Counted from the first letter of the stretch, positions 34,625 through 44,666 are shown. The stretch: 64,000 nucleotides of DNA from Dongshaea marina (GCF_003072645.1 NZ_CP028897.1:1935658-1999657), one strand, 5' to 3'. The notes: generated by a model from the letters alone, not told the origin. A program made the numbers and translations.

Positions 34625-34658
34625 CCCCACAGCAGTGCATTATTGCACTGCTGTGGGG
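34625..34658 (-). promoter_or_regulatory. Perfect 15-bp hairpin in the leader of the coiled-coil gene
   Basis: CCCCACAGCAGTGCA pairs base for base with its partner around a TTAT loop (positions 34625-34639 and 34644-34658). On the minus strand it ends about 17 bases before the ribosome site of the gene at 34391-34591. No T-run follows, so a leader structure or RNA processing site is more likely than a terminator. Confidence 0.55.
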
Positions 34659-34818
34659 CGTGAACAGTCTGGCCTAACTGTCGGCAATTGTCCACCATTG
34701 TGTTTGTGAGGTTATCTCTTTGTTAATGCAAGGTGACATCTACAGTCGCGGTTTTTGAACATCTGTCTGAATGCCTAAGCCGCATCATCCCACCTGAAAC
34801 GCTCATCAAGTCTATGTT

Positions 34819-35268
34819 TTAACAGCGGATAGAGGCCGGGAGCTGGACCCTGGAGTGGGTTGTTTTTCCCGGGATTTCCGCGTATTTGATGTAACAGCTT
34901 TCCGGATGACTGGTTCCCCTTGGGGTGAGGAGGATGCTGTGATCTGCTCCGGGTTGAATATTCCAGTCTTGGGGCGAGATCTCCAACAGGTTTTGAATAT
35001 TGGTGCTGCTTGATTGAAGCCTGTGGTGAGTGAATTTCAGAGGATGCTCATCAAACACTGCCGAGTTTGGCTGTCGATGATCTGAGCTTTCGAGAAGCTC
35101 TATCAGGGCGAGATCTTGTTTGAAGGTGTGGGCCGTATCCTGGAGAAGGGCTTTTCGTGCGTTGCCCAGCGCTCCCTTGAAGTAAAAGCTTCCGCTCGCG
35201 GCCAGTACACTCGCGATGATGATGCATGTGGTTAGTTCTAACAGGGTGAATCCCTTGTGTCGCCTCAT
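34819..35268 (-). CDS. Type IV pilin-like protein, copy 3
   Basis: The 149-residue protein has a short basic leader (MRRHKG) cut before FTLLEL, with Glu5 of the mature protein, and a single hydrophobic helix. A globular domain follows, ending with two cysteines (CYIKYAEI and SIRC) that would form a C-terminal disulfide loop. It is the third of three tandem paralogues read from 36471 down to 34819. No pilus assembly genes are near, so these are minor pilins or a separate pilus subunit set served by machinery elsewhere. Confidence 0.8.
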   Translation of the reverse strand: MRRHKGFTLLELTTCIIIASVLAASGSFYFKGALGNARKALLQDTAHTFKQDLALIELLESSDHRQPNSAVFDEHPLKFTHHRLQSSSTNIQNLLEISPQDWNIQPGADHSILLTPRGTSHPESCYIKYAEIPGKTTHSRVQLPASIRC

Positions 35269-35486
35269 CCCTCCTCCTGAATTTTTATTCCTTCTATGGA
35301 GTCATGGTAGAGGCTGGTTGGAGCGAAACAAGAGGGGTAATACCTCAAAGGGGGCATGTGGAGTGGAAAGAAGTCAGCCTATCCAAGGTAATTCATTGTT
35401 ATATCAGGGAAAGGTTAAGTCTCATTTGAGATCTGGGTTAAACTCCTCAAAATCTTGGGGCCGGGATCACCTCGGTGGCTCCAAGG

Positions 35487-35945
35487 TTAGCCACACGCCA
35501 GCTGGTCGGGGAGTTCGATCCGCTGCGCCAATCCGTCATGGGCCTGGATATAGCGAATATAACAGTTCTTGGCATAGTCTTCTGAGACGCCGCGTGGTCT
35601 GAGCAGCAACTCATCGGAGCCGGATTTTTCAATCTGCCAGTCGTGGCCGGAGATCCCAAGTAGCATCAACATATTTTGCTCTGTGGCACTCAGTGAGCCT
35701 GAGCTCAAAGTGTACTGCTCTCCATCCTGGTTCATGGCTCCCTTGAGATTCCCCCGGGCGCCAGCCATCAGAGCGACCAGCTGGCTGTTTTGCCGAAGGG
35801 CCCGGCTGGTGTCTTGGACCAGGGCAACCTTGGCCTGGCCCACGGTATCCCGATAGAAAAAAGTTGAGCCAGCAGCCAGCACGCCGATCACAACGATAGA
35901 GATCAGTAACTCAATCAGGGTAAAGCCTTGTTGACGCTTGTTCAT
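35487..35945 (-). CDS. Type IV pilin-like protein, copy 2
   Basis: The 152-residue protein starts MNKRQQG before the cleavage point and FTLIELLISIVVIGVLAAGS, the classic prepilin helix with Glu5. The globular half shares with its neighbours the pattern of a disulfide loop (CYIRYIQA to QLACG) and the block ISGHDWQIE, equivalent to ISPQDWNIQ and ISQEDWVLT. The start at 35945 has GAGG upstream; a GTG three codons earlier is possible. It lies 70 bases after copy 1. Confidence 0.85.
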   Translation of the reverse strand: MNKRQQGFTLIELLISIVVIGVLAAGSTFFYRDTVGQAKVALVQDTSRALRQNSQLVALMAGARGNLKGAMNQDGEQYTLSSGSLSATEQNMLMLLGISGHDWQIEKSGSDELLLRPRGVSEDYAKNCYIRYIQAHDGLAQRIELPDQLACG

Positions 35946-36015
35946 GGGGATCACCTCAAGTTGCTTATGCTATCGGGGAAGGGGAGCCGCCCATGGTGGG
36001 CGGCACATAGAGCTA

Positions 36016-36471
36016 TTAGCTGCAGTTCAGATTAGAAGGGATAGAGACCTTATCGTATTTTTGACCACGGCCTGCTGAGGTATACCTGATGTGGCAGGTT
36101 GTATAATGAGATGAAACATTCTTTGGCCATAGATCAATAGTGTAACCATTAGTTGTAAGTACCCAGTCCTCCTGTGAAATACCCAGGATGTTCACGATAT
36201 TTGGTTTGGTTGCAGCTAGTGTGTCTTTTGTAAGCTTGAAGTCTTTACCGTTGATAGTGACGTAACCCTTGTCTAGGCTCTGGGCATTGGCCAGGGTATG
36301 CACCAGTGCGGTGTTCTTTTTCAGCTGATAGGCTGTGTCTTTGATCAAAGCAATCTTTGAATCGTGAATTGCATCCTTGTAATAGAAGGTTGCGCTGATT
36401 GCCAAAATACCGATGATGATAATTGCGATGGTTAATTCAATCAGGGTAAAACCGCCATTGCTCTTTCTCAT
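36016..36471 (-). CDS. Type IV pilin-like protein, copy 1
   Basis: The 151-residue protein has leader MRKSNGG, then FTLIELTIAIIIIGILAISA with Glu5. The C-terminal cysteines are in CHIRYTSA and SNLNC. Codon use is richer in A and T and the residues richer in Lys and Thr than in copies 2 and 3, which may reflect a different age of transfer or selection on a surface protein. It is first in the tandem and nearest to the promoter region. Confidence 0.85.
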   Translation of the reverse strand: MRKSNGGFTLIELTIAIIIIGILAISATFYYKDAIHDSKIALIKDTAYQLKKNTALVHTLANAQSLDKGYVTINGKDFKLTKDTLAATKPNIVNILGISQEDWVLTTNGYTIDLWPKNVSSHYTTCHIRYTSAGRGQKYDKVSIPSNLNCS

Positions 36472-37328
36472 TACAACAACTCCAATAAAGTTAATGATAG
36501 ATATGTGCTAGTGTCTAACAATGTTCCGGCGCTGCCGGGAATAGCTCTTAAAGTTCAAAGCCAAGCTAAATCTGCAGCGCATCTTACGGATTCAGAAAAC
36601 GAACACAATAGTTTATTTTTTGAGCGGCCTGGTTTTTTTTGTTTTTGCCAGTGAAAATCACGCGGCTCGCGCATAACATATTGTTTTTAAAGAATTATAT
36701 TGGTTTTCAGATAGGTCCTAGGTCAAATGCCTGAACTTTCAAAAGGGGGTTCTTGCTATCGGTAATCGGCTGCCTGGTGAGAGCTTAAGCCCTGGGTTGA
36801 CCTTGATGATTTTGATGAGTCTGAGAGTATGAATTTTGATTAAAGAGGGGAGCTTTTTATAGCTATTGGAACAGTATTGGCTTGAGGGTTTGATCTACGG
36901 TCAGGGATTTTGTGTTTGTGCACACGGTCGCTGGCGCCGATGAGCATGGATGCTCGAATGCAATGATAGCTAAGGACAGCGTTCCTTTAAGAGTGCCGAG
37001 GATTCAGCGAGATCCGGGGCCCGATTCTTGTCTGTGCTCAAAATCATGGTGTATTGATGCAAATCGAAGACAGTATATTGAAGTATTCCTTACCTATATT
37101 CATAAAGTTTATGCTCACAAATGAGATAGTGAATCTTAAAAGCAGTCGTGAATTGTGAACAACTATTTTGGGTCATGTCTCAGAGCCGTTGCTTATGCAA
37201 AGGTGTGCCGATTTCAAGATCACCGACCTTCTGCCGCAAGGGTGCGGCAGTAGAGGCTCCAGGGATGGATACCCACCGTGTCGGTGATACGTGAAATCAG
37301 ACATCCATAACAGATGTGAAACAGTAGC
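36472..37328. other. 857-bp non-coding region with repeat fragments
   Basis: The first part (36472-36900) is AT-rich and should contain the promoter of the pilin genes. From about 36900 it holds repeat modules: a GAGC-ATGGAT-GCTC hairpin at 36942-36955, a fragment ending AGATCCGGGGC (about 36990-37020), and an 8-bp hairpin CTGCCGCA-AGGG-TGCGGCAG at 37231-37250. A 70-codon frame at 36912-37124 crosses these modules and is not believed. Confidence 0.6.
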
Positions 37329-37766
37329 CTATTTTGATTCGATGGTAACGACACTGATCCTCGTACCATCACGCATCAGGTTTACTTCATTCCAGTTCTT
37401 AAAGGTTCCTGCACTGATCTCCTGGTCGCTCCCACGTAGCACAAAGAAAATCTCACTGCCTACATAGCCGCGGCGTATTCCCATATTATCTTTTTTACAC
37501 TCGGCTATAGTCATTGTTACGGTCGACTTTCCGGTTGGGACCGGGTCAATATATCCGTCATTATGGGTGTAGTCATATACTCCTCCGCAGGTCTGGCGAA
37601 TATGCAACTTCACGATATCCCAGCCTGAATTACCTGTGTTCAAAGAGTAGGGGCTGGTCTTGCCTGCAGAGAGCAGATAGAAGTGAATATCTGTTTTGTG
37701 ATGTCCGGCAAAAGAGCAGAATGAGATAGCAGACACAGTGCCCGCTAGCAGTAGTTTTTTAAGCAT
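37329..37766 (-). CDS. Secreted protein of unknown function
   Basis: The 145-residue protein has a clear signal peptide (MLKKLLLAGTVSAISFCSFA, cut about residue 20). The mature part of about 125 residues is polar, with two cysteines (QTCGG and AECKK) that could pair. It is probably beta-rich and periplasmic or exported. AAGGGAA precedes the ATG. Its position between two repeat regions and its lower GC content hint at recent gain. No family was recognised. Confidence 0.65.
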   Translation of the reverse strand: MLKKLLLAGTVSAISFCSFAGHHKTDIHFYLLSAGKTSPYSLNTGNSGWDIVKLHIRQTCGGVYDYTHNDGYIDPVPTGKSTVTMTIAECKKDNMGIRRGYVGSEIFFVLRGSDQEISAGTFKNWNEVNLMRDGTRISVVTIESK

Positions 37767-37808
37767 GCTTCATTCCCTTGAGGCTAAAGGCTAATTTATA
37801 CATTCTTA

Positions 37809-39759
37809 GAATTTACAGCTGCCAAGGTACTTTGCTTGCTGAAATATAGCCAGCTCCAGGTGAATTGATCCGTCAGAACTCTTCGCAGCGCGGAGCGAAC
37901 TTTTGGTTACTTTTCTTGACAGAAAAGTGACTCGTCGGTCGGGCGAGACCGACAATTGCCACACCGTGGCAAATAGCCATCCGCAGGATATATAAGGTTC
38001 GCTATTGGTACAAAGCGAACCTTTATCATTTGACCTGCAGTCGGCGGTTTTGTACCTGCGGCACAATTGTCCGGCCGCGGACTGCGGGTCAGGGGAACTG
38101 CTCACCCAGTCCCCCTAACAACCCCGAGGGTGCCCCCCGATTCGCGTTGATCCTCAGAGCCACTGGTTTTATGAGATACGCAGAAACGAGCCATCCATGG
38201 CTCGACCCTGCTTTCAGGATATCCATATCCTTCAATCTCAAACACCAACGTGGCCCTTCGGTGCGAATCAAAGGGGAGTTTAAACCCCGTTAGCGAGCGC
38301 TGAGGCGAACTATAAACCCACTATTTTTGTTTTCGAGACAGGGTGTAATTGCTCCCGGAGCAATGAAACGCGAGGTAGGGATACCGAGCTGGTAGGATTA
38401 TCAGGGATGATAATCGCCGAGCACCGCAGCTCTGCGGAGGGACTCGAAGCGCGAAGGGAGGTTTTGCTGACTTTTGCCGATACAAAAGTCAGGCGCTGTC
38501 GGCGCCCCGACATATCTGTGGCGAAGCCACAATATTAGCTGCATGCAATGCTATCAAGTTCGCTATTGGTACAAAGCCAATTCTGATTTGTCCTTCGGAC
38601 GGATATTTATGGCTTTGCCATATGGCCGTATTCGCCCGGCGGTCGAGTTACTTTGGTATCGCTCAAAGTAACCAAAGGCTCACTTCGGAACGATGTTCCC
38701 GACATCGACCTGCGTGGCTCGGCATCCTGCCTCTAACACATAAAAACCTAAATTTCCTCTATAGCCGAATCGGAGAAAGGAACATGATCCCCCCGTGAGC
38801 GAGCGCCGAGGTGAACCGTAGAGGATGGAGGTCGAGAAACAGGAGGTTTCGAGAGAACAGTCAGTATAGGGACATACTGTCTGTTCGGAACTTTAATCCT
38901 CAGGTGAGCCGAGGATAAAGCAAGATCCGGGGCGCCCCGGGAGATGCAAGAGGGTGCGGGCGAGCGCACCTTCTTGCCTGCTGCCGATCAGCACCGGCAC
39001 TTGTAGCGAAGCTGCAGATTAGTCGTGCGCAGCACAAGCAATGATGGTGATTTCACCTGCGGTCAGCTTTTTGTGCCTAAGGCACAGTTGTCCGGCCGCG
39101 GATGTTGCACATGGATGTGCGAATGTAGCGATAGCCAAGGAGGGCGTTAGCTACCTGCGGGAAGAGGCCGTTCCCAGGCATCCTGCCTTTCTCGGCATTA
39201 ATACATCCCTGTATGGCAGGATATGTTTGTCCAATACCCTCTTCACTCCCAAGGACACCCCGATATTTGCTTCTTCCTGATGCTTCAAGTTCGCAAAAGT
39301 ACAGACAAACAGCCCGCATATCATCCATGATATGCCTCCCCAGTTCGGCATCCTGCCTCTCGTTTCGTTACTTAGGAAGTAACTTCACCCATATACTGTT
39401 TGTCTTTTCGTGGCATCCTTGCCACTCACCCTTTGCTCCTACTTGAAACTCTCGGCGCAAATAGACGGGGCCAGCTTCCCACGTGAGCGAGCACTCTGTT
39501 GAGCTATAGACTTGCGGCTTTTGTTTTTCGAGACAGGGATGGCGAGCCACGCAGGTCGATGGAGGACCCATCGCGCGGAGTGAGCTTTTGATTACTTTTG
39601 GCGATACAAAAGTAATGTGCTGCCGGCACCCCGGCTATTATGCAGCGCAGCCGCAAAAAGGCTATCCGCAGGATATAGAAAAGGCTCGCTTATCACATAA
39701 AGCGAGCCTCTGGAATCTGTGCCCGTCGGCAACTATGCAGGCTGCAGCTGGCACAGAGT
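37809..39759. repeat. Mosaic, hairpin-rich intergenic repeat region
   Basis: Nearly 2 kb without a credible gene. It is assembled from the modules seen at 26397-27650. Stems with T-rich arms occur at 37909-37928, 38469-38490, 38647-38672 (inverted) and 39591-39616, three of them with a CGATA-containing loop. Hairpins with ANGGAN loops lie at 38396-38415, 38862-38879 and 39107-39120 (plus) and at 38187-38204, 38216-38231, 39316-39335 and 39410-39425 (minus). GTRCC/GGCAC hairpins occur at 38052 and 39073. A block at about 38050-38150 matches 27540-27640. Short open frames here are by-products of the repeats. Confidence 0.8.
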
Positions 39760-40974
39760 TTAGTTCCCCATCAGATCCTGAAGGAGTCGCTCTTCAACCA
39801 GCGCCCGCTTGATGATCGCAAAGCCACCTATGGTTGGCTGGTTCTGGAAGCGTGCTGCGACGATTGGCAGATCCTGATGGAAGCTGGGAAGGGACTGATG
39901 CTCGATACAGCGCTGGATCGCCGGAAACAGGATCTCACTGGCGGCGACGATCTCACCGGTCAGCAGCAGCTTTTGCGGGTTAAACAGGTTGACCATGATG
40001 GCGATGGCGCGCCCTAAGTGTTCACCTACATGATCCAGGACACTGCGGGCTAATGGGTCTCCCTGAATCGCGGCCTCGCAGACGCCCTCAATGCTCAGAT
40101 CCTTGGCACTGAGCATGCTGCTATGGCGGCCATCCTGGAGCTGATCGCGCACCCGTGACAGGATAGCACCGTTAGAGACTATGGTTTCCAGGCAGCCAAA
40201 ATTGCCACAGGCGCAGCGTTTCCCCAGGGGATCGACCTGGATATGGCCAATCTCTCCCACACTGTTGTTTTGAGTGCGGAACACCTTACCATTGGTCAGG
40301 ATCCCGGAGCCGATTCCCCGGTGGATACTCACCAGGATAGAGTCGAGGCTATCCTGGGAGGCCCCCAGCAGGTGCTCGGCCAGTGCCATTGCCAGAATAT
40401 CGTTGCCGACAAACACCTGGCAGCCAAAATGCTCACGCAGGATCTTGGCGAGAGGGAGCTGGCGACAGCTATAGAGTGGTGTATAGACTATGGTGCCGTT
40501 ATTGGAGTCTATGATTCCGGGAATGGTTACCGCAATGCCGATCAGTCGCTGAGAGGGATGGCAGTGCTCTGCCATAAAGACTTCAAGCTCATCCGTCAGA
40601 GTCTGGATCACCTGTTGTTGCTCAATCCCCGGCATATCCGCTTCGTGGTAAGCCTGCTCATTACCGGTCAGATCATAGAGGCTGACCTGCATTTTTCCCC
40701 GGGTCAGCTTGACCGATAGTAGCTGGAAAGATTCCTGGACCGTGGTGAGGGATACGGCGCGTCTGCCCCCGGTAGACGCCTGTAGAGCGACCTCCTTGAT
40801 CAGGCCGTGCTCGAGAAGCTGGCGGGTGATCTTGGTGATACTCGCGGGCGCAAGCTGGCTGAGCTGGGCGATGCGGACCCGGGATATCGGGCCCTGCTGA
40901 TCGATCAGCCGATAGACGGTCGCGCTATTGACCTGTTTAATCAGATCGACATTTGCAATTTGGCTAACTGGCAT
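39760..40974 (-). CDS. nagC: NagC, ROK-family repressor of amino-sugar genes
   Basis: The 404-residue protein has an N-terminal winged helix (about 10-75, VYRLIDQQGPISRVRIAQLS) and a ROK sugar-binding domain with GNDILAMALAEH. The zinc-binding signature CACGNFGCLE is present, along with GEIGHIQVDPLG. Known role: it represses nagE and nagBA and is induced by GlcNAc-6-phosphate. It ends the minus-strand operon nagB-nagA-nagC with one base between nagA and nagC. The match to Vibrio-type NagC is strong from memory. Confidence 0.93.
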   Translation of the reverse strand: MPVSQIANVDLIKQVNSATVYRLIDQQGPISRVRIAQLSQLAPASITKITRQLLEHGLIKEVALQASTGGRRAVSLTTVQESFQLLSVKLTRGKMQVSLYDLTGNEQAYHEADMPGIEQQQVIQTLTDELEVFMAEHCHPSQRLIGIAVTIPGIIDSNNGTIVYTPLYSCRQLPLAKILREHFGCQVFVGNDILAMALAEHLLGASQDSLDSILVSIHRGIGSGILTNGKVFRTQNNSVGEIGHIQVDPLGKRCACGNFGCLETIVSNGAILSRVRDQLQDGRHSSMLSAKDLSIEGVCEAAIQGDPLARSVLDHVGEHLGRAIAIMVNLFNPQKLLLTGEIVAASEILFPAIQRCIEHQSLPSFHQDLPIVAARFQNQPTIGGFAIIKRALVEERLLQDLMGN

Positions 40975-40975
40975 T

Positions 40976-42121
40976 CTAGTGACGGTTCATTTTTCCATTA
41001 ACGATAGTGGCATCGACCCGGAAATTGGCATCAAAGACAGTCAGGTTGGCAATTTTCCCTGGTTCCACGGAACCTAGCCTGTCATCGACACCGATTGCCT
41101 GTGCCGGATAAAGGGTGGCCATCCGAATCGCTTCGTCCATCGGCAGGCCCACCTGCTCAACCAGATTCTGGATTCCCTCGATCATGGTTAGAGCTGAACC
41201 GCCAAGTGTACCATTATTATCGACGCACTGCCCATCACGAAAATAGATTGTTGAGCCCACAAAATCAAAATGATCGAATCCGGCAGGTGCGCCTGCGGGT
41301 GCAGCTGCATCTGTGACCAGGCAGAGCTTTTGCTGCTTCATCTGGTGGGCGATACGTACGTTCGCATAGTGGACATGGTGGCCATCGACGATGATCCCTG
41401 CATAGATCTCGGGGGAGTCGTAGACTGCACCGACCAGACCCGGCTCGCGGCCACTACCGATCGCACTCATTGCATTAAACAGGTGGGTGGAGAAACCGAT
41501 CCCTGCGTTAAAACCTGACACAGCCTGCTGATAGGTGGCGTTACTGTGACCTGCTGATACCATGATTCCGGCATCACGGAGCTTGCCGATATGCTCGGCA
41601 GGCACCTTCTCGGGCGCCAGGGTGAGCATGCTGATGACGTCGGCATTGTCGCAGATATGCTCAATCATCCCGGGATCACTGGGGCGAATATACTCGGGGT
41701 TGTGGATTCCCTTTTTCTCAACATTGATGTAGGGGCCCTCCAGGTGCAGCCCTAACACCTGATTTGGCTGATCGCTCAGGTAGTCCCGGGTGACAGAGAT
41801 CGCCTTGCGCATATCCTCATCACTGGAGGTGATCAGGGTCGGCAGATAACTGGTGGTGCCTGATTTGAGGTTCGCCTGTTGCATCGTCTGCAGGGTTGCA
41901 ACACTGATATCAGCGTTGAGCATGACGCCGCCACAACCATTGAGCTGCAGATCAATAAAGCCTGCGCTGACCTGCTGTCCCTGAAGATCAATCTGCTCAA
42001 TGGAATCATCCAGGGAAGACACAGGAACGATAGATTCAATCCGATCATCTGAGATGATCAGAGCATGCTCCCGCAGCGTCTGATGACCACAATGGAGAAT
42101 ACAGTTTACCAGTGCGTACAT
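40976..42121 (-). CDS. nagA: N-acetylglucosamine-6-phosphate deacetylase
   Basis: The 381-residue amidohydrolase contains [12 protein letters not shown], the metal-binding Glu in LHLEGPYI, His in SAGHSNAT and STHLFNAM, and the catalytic Asp in VTDAAAPAG. It removes acetate from GlcNAc-6-P in the cytoplasm to give glucosamine-6-P, which NagB uses. It lies 11 bases after nagB in the same operon. Confidence 0.95.
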   Translation of the reverse strand: MYALVNCILHCGHQTLREHALIISDDRIESIVPVSSLDDSIEQIDLQGQQVSAGFIDLQLNGCGGVMLNADISVATLQTMQQANLKSGTTSYLPTLITSSDEDMRKAISVTRDYLSDQPNQVLGLHLEGPYINVEKKGIHNPEYIRPSDPGMIEHICDNADVISMLTLAPEKVPAEHIGKLRDAGIMVSAGHSNATYQQAVSGFNAGIGFSTHLFNAMSAIGSGREPGLVGAVYDSPEIYAGIIVDGHHVHYANVRIAHQMKQQKLCLVTDAAAPAGAPAGFDHFDFVGSTIYFRDGQCVDNNGTLGGSALTMIEGIQNLVEQVGLPMDEAIRMATLYPAQAIGVDDRLGSVEPGKIANLTVFDANFRVDATIVNGKMNRH

Positions 42122-42132
42122 CGATGCTCTCC

Positions 42133-42933
42133 TTAAAGGTGTTTAATATTTTCAGCTTCCAGTTCCTGGAAGTAGCGAACCGTTTTGACTTTCAGCTCCA
42201 TGGTGGAGGCCTGGTCACAGACGATCATCCCCTTGGGGTGAAGTTGTAAGGCAGATATGGTCCACATGTGGTTGACACTTCCCTCGACGGCCGCTTCCAG
42301 GGCCTGAGCCTTATTATGTCCGGTTACCAGGATCAGGATCTCTTTGGCATCCAACAGGGTTCCGACACCAACTGTCAGAGCAAGTTTGGGTACCTGGGTT
42401 ATATCGCCATCAAAGAAACGAGAGTTGGCGATACGGGTATCTTCGGTCAGCGTTTTGATCCGGGTGCGCGAAGCCAGCGAGGAGTTTGGCTCATTAAAAG
42501 CGATGTGACCATCAATGCCGACGCCACCCATAAAGAGGTGAATTTTACCATAATGGCGAATTTTTTCCTCAAAGCGTTCACACTCTGCCTCTAGATCATC
42601 GGCATTGCCATCCAGTATATTGATGTTTTCAGCCAGAATATCGATGTGGTTGAAAAAGTTGTTGTGCATGAAGCTGTGGTAGCTTTGAGGGTGGTCTTTG
42701 GCAAGACCCACATACTCATCCATGTTGAAGGTGACCACGTGTTTGAAGCTGACTTCACCAGCCTGATACAGCTCAATCAAACGCTTATATGTACTCAGTG
42801 GGGTACCTCCGGTCGGGAGGCCGAGTACGAAGGGGCGCTCTGCAGTGGGATTAAACTTGTTGATACGATCCACTATATAGCGGGCGGACCAGAGGGCGAC
42901 GTCTTTTGCATTCTTCAGAGGTATCAGTCTCAT
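42133..42933 (-). CDS. nagB: Glucosamine-6-phosphate deaminase
   Basis: The 266-residue protein is as long as E. coli NagB. Motifs are [18 protein letters not shown] with the catalytic Asp, and [15 protein letters not shown] containing the Asp/His/Glu triad. It converts glucosamine-6-P to fructose-6-P and ammonia. The start at MRLIPL (42933) is chosen by family; an upstream in-frame ATG would add four residues. It is first in nagBAC, divergent from nagE. Confidence 0.95.
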   Translation of the reverse strand: MRLIPLKNAKDVALWSARYIVDRINKFNPTAERPFVLGLPTGGTPLSTYKRLIELYQAGEVSFKHVVTFNMDEYVGLAKDHPQSYHSFMHNNFFNHIDILAENINILDGNADDLEAECERFEEKIRHYGKIHLFMGGVGIDGHIAFNEPNSSLASRTRIKTLTEDTRIANSRFFDGDITQVPKLALTVGVGTLLDAKEILILVTGHNKAQALEAAVEGSVNHMWTISALQLHPKGMIVCDQASTMELKVKTVRYFQELEAENIKHL

Positions 42934-43042
42934 AGTGTTTCTCAACTCGCAAAGGATCTAGTGTTTCAGAACGTAAGTTATTTCATAGCGTAAACAAAGA
43001 TAGCTACATTTTCCAGAATAGTTATCTGTAAGTACCATCATT

Positions 43043-43058
43043 AGTGACAAACCTCACA
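43043..43058. promoter_or_regulatory. CRP-like site 1 in the nagB-nagE control region
   Basis: AGTGA-CAAACC-TCACA matches the CRP pattern TGTGA-N6-TCACA at nine of ten positions. It lies about 110 bases from the nagB start. Confidence 0.6.
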
Positions 43059-43104
43059 CTTTCAAGGGTGTATCGAGGTTCATTATTAATTTTATAGTGT
43101 CATT

Positions 43105-43120
43105 AGTGACAACTGTCACA
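43105..43120. promoter_or_regulatory. CRP-like site 2 in the nagB-nagE control region
   Basis: AGTGA-CAACTG-TCACA has the same quality of match as site 1, 62 bases away. Two sites could serve the two divergent promoters. Confidence 0.6.
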
Positions 43121-43131
43121 AATCATGTCTA

Positions 43132-43154
43132 TTTAATTTGCAGTGTAAATTAAA
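43132..43154. promoter_or_regulatory. Likely NagC operator
   Basis: TTTAATTT and AAATTAAA form an inverted repeat around GCAGTGT, with the A/T arms and G-containing centre expected of a NagC box. A weaker half-like sequence (TTATTTCATAGCG) lies at about 42976 near nagB, which would allow the DNA looping known in E. coli. This is by resemblance only. Confidence 0.5.
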
Positions 43155-43241
43155 GTGATTACACTTTGTTACAGCGCCAATAAGCACCTTGAGTGAGCGG
43201 TGTAGGCCTTGTGAGAGTCGTACTGAATTAGGAGAGTCAAT

Positions 43242-44645
43242 GTGAATATTCTTGGTGGATTGCAGAAACTTGGGCGAGCGCTGATGCTCCCCATTGCGGT
43301 CATGCCTGTTGCAGCGATCTTGCTTCGTCTGGGACAGCCTGATGTATTTAATATTCCTTTCATGGCAGATGCGGGTAATGCAATCTTTGCGAACTTACCT
43401 ATCCTGTTTGCCATCGGTGTTGCGATAGGTCTTGCAAAAGATGATGCCGGGGCCGCGGGCCTTGCCGGTGTCGTAGGCTACTTTGTGCTGGTATTTGCCG
43501 CTCCGGCGATCAATAAGACAGTGGATGCTAAATCCCTGAGTGTGCTTGGCGGGATGATCTCGGGTGGTGTGGCTGCCTGGGTTTATAACCGTTTCCATCA
43601 GATAAAAATGCCGGAGTTTCTGGCCTTCTTTGGTGGTAAGCGCTTTGTTCCCATCATGACAGCCCTGTGTATGTTAGTGGTGGCACTGATCTTTGGTTAT
43701 GTATGGCCACCGATTCAGCACGCGATCCAGCTGGCTGGTGAGTGGATGCTGGCCCATGGTACCCCGGGTGCCTTTGTATTTGGTGTCCTTAACCGTCTGT
43801 TGATCCCAACCGGTCTGCATCAGGTTCTTAACTCTCTGGCCTGGTTCGTCTTCGGTAGCTACACCAACCCTGTGACCGGTGTTGTGGCTCACGGTGATAT
43901 CGCTCGCTTCTTTGCGGGTGACCCGAATGCCGGCATGTTCATGACAGGTTTCTTCCCTGTGATGATGGGTGGTCTTCCCGGTGCTTGTCTGGCGATGTAC
44001 TTTGCCGCTCGTAAAGAGAACAAGGGTAAGGTTGCAGGCCTGCTGATTGGTGTTGCCCTGACTGCCTTCATTACTGGTGTGACTGAGCCGGTTGAGTTCA
44101 TGTTCATGTTCATTGCTCCGGTTCTGTACGTGGTACACGCAATCCTGACCGGTATCTCTCTGGCGGTGACCACGGCGCTTGGTATCCACCTTGGTTTTGG
44201 TTTCTCCGCGGGAGCCATCGACTTTGGTCTGAACTTCAATGCTCCGGCGGCTCGCCACAGTGCCTGGCTGATTCCGATGATCGGTATCTACTTTGTCCTG
44301 TATACCGCAATCTTCTACGCTGTTATCAAGTTGCTGAACCTGCCAACTCCGGGCCGCGAGTCTGACCTGGATGATGCCGATAGCTCTGTGGCTGTCGAGT
44401 CGGATATGAATGGTCTGGCAACTCAGTACCTGGAGCTTCTGGGTGGTCGTAATAACCTGACCGATATCGATGCCTGTATCACCCGTCTGCGTCTGGGTGT
44501 CAAAGATAAGTCTATCATTGACGATGCCGCGCTGAAGGCTCTGGGAGCTAAGGGTGTGGTTCACCTGGGCGAGAAAAATATGCAGGTGATTTTGGGTCCT
44601 CTGGCTGACCCGATTGCCACAGAGATGAAGAAGATGCCAGTTTAA
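43242..44645 (+). CDS. nagE: N-acetylglucosamine-specific PTS enzyme IIBC
   Basis: The 467-residue protein has an EIIC membrane domain (about 1-365) with GLAKDDAGAAGLAGVVGY and the sugar-site region NRLLIPTGLHQVLNSLAWF and GVTEPVEFMFMF. A C-terminal EIIB domain follows, whose phospho-Cys is in LTDIDACITRLRL. There is no IIA domain, so phosphate must come from a separate IIA protein. The GTG start at 43242 has GGAGAG upstream. It imports and phosphorylates GlcNAc, feeding nagAB across the shared control region. Confidence 0.94.
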   Translation: MNILGGLQKLGRALMLPIAVMPVAAILLRLGQPDVFNIPFMADAGNAIFANLPILFAIGVAIGLAKDDAGAAGLAGVVGYFVLVFAAPAINKTVDAKSLSVLGGMISGGVAAWVYNRFHQIKMPEFLAFFGGKRFVPIMTALCMLVVALIFGYVWPPIQHAIQLAGEWMLAHGTPGAFVFGVLNRLLIPTGLHQVLNSLAWFVFGSYTNPVTGVVAHGDIARFFAGDPNAGMFMTGFFPVMMGGLPGACLAMYFAARKENKGKVAGLLIGVALTAFITGVTEPVEFMFMFIAPVLYVVHAILTGISLAVTTALGIHLGFGFSAGAIDFGLNFNAPAARHSAWLIPMIGIYFVLYTAIFYAVIKLLNLPTPGRESDLDDADSSVAVESDMNGLATQYLELLGGRNNLTDIDACITRLRLGVKDKSIIDDAALKALGAKGVVHLGEKNMQVILGPLADPIATEMKKMPV

Positions 44646-44666
44646 TCAAACTCTCCTTTACTTATG

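Noticed and set aside
26397-39759. CRISPR array
   Set aside because: The repeats are irregular in spacing and content, mosaic and mostly palindromic, with no regular spacers and no cas genes.
39588-39812. 74-codon plus-strand frame across the nagC 3' end
   Set aside because: It lies over the repeat hairpin at 39591-39616 and the end of nagC, with no ribosome site or family likeness.
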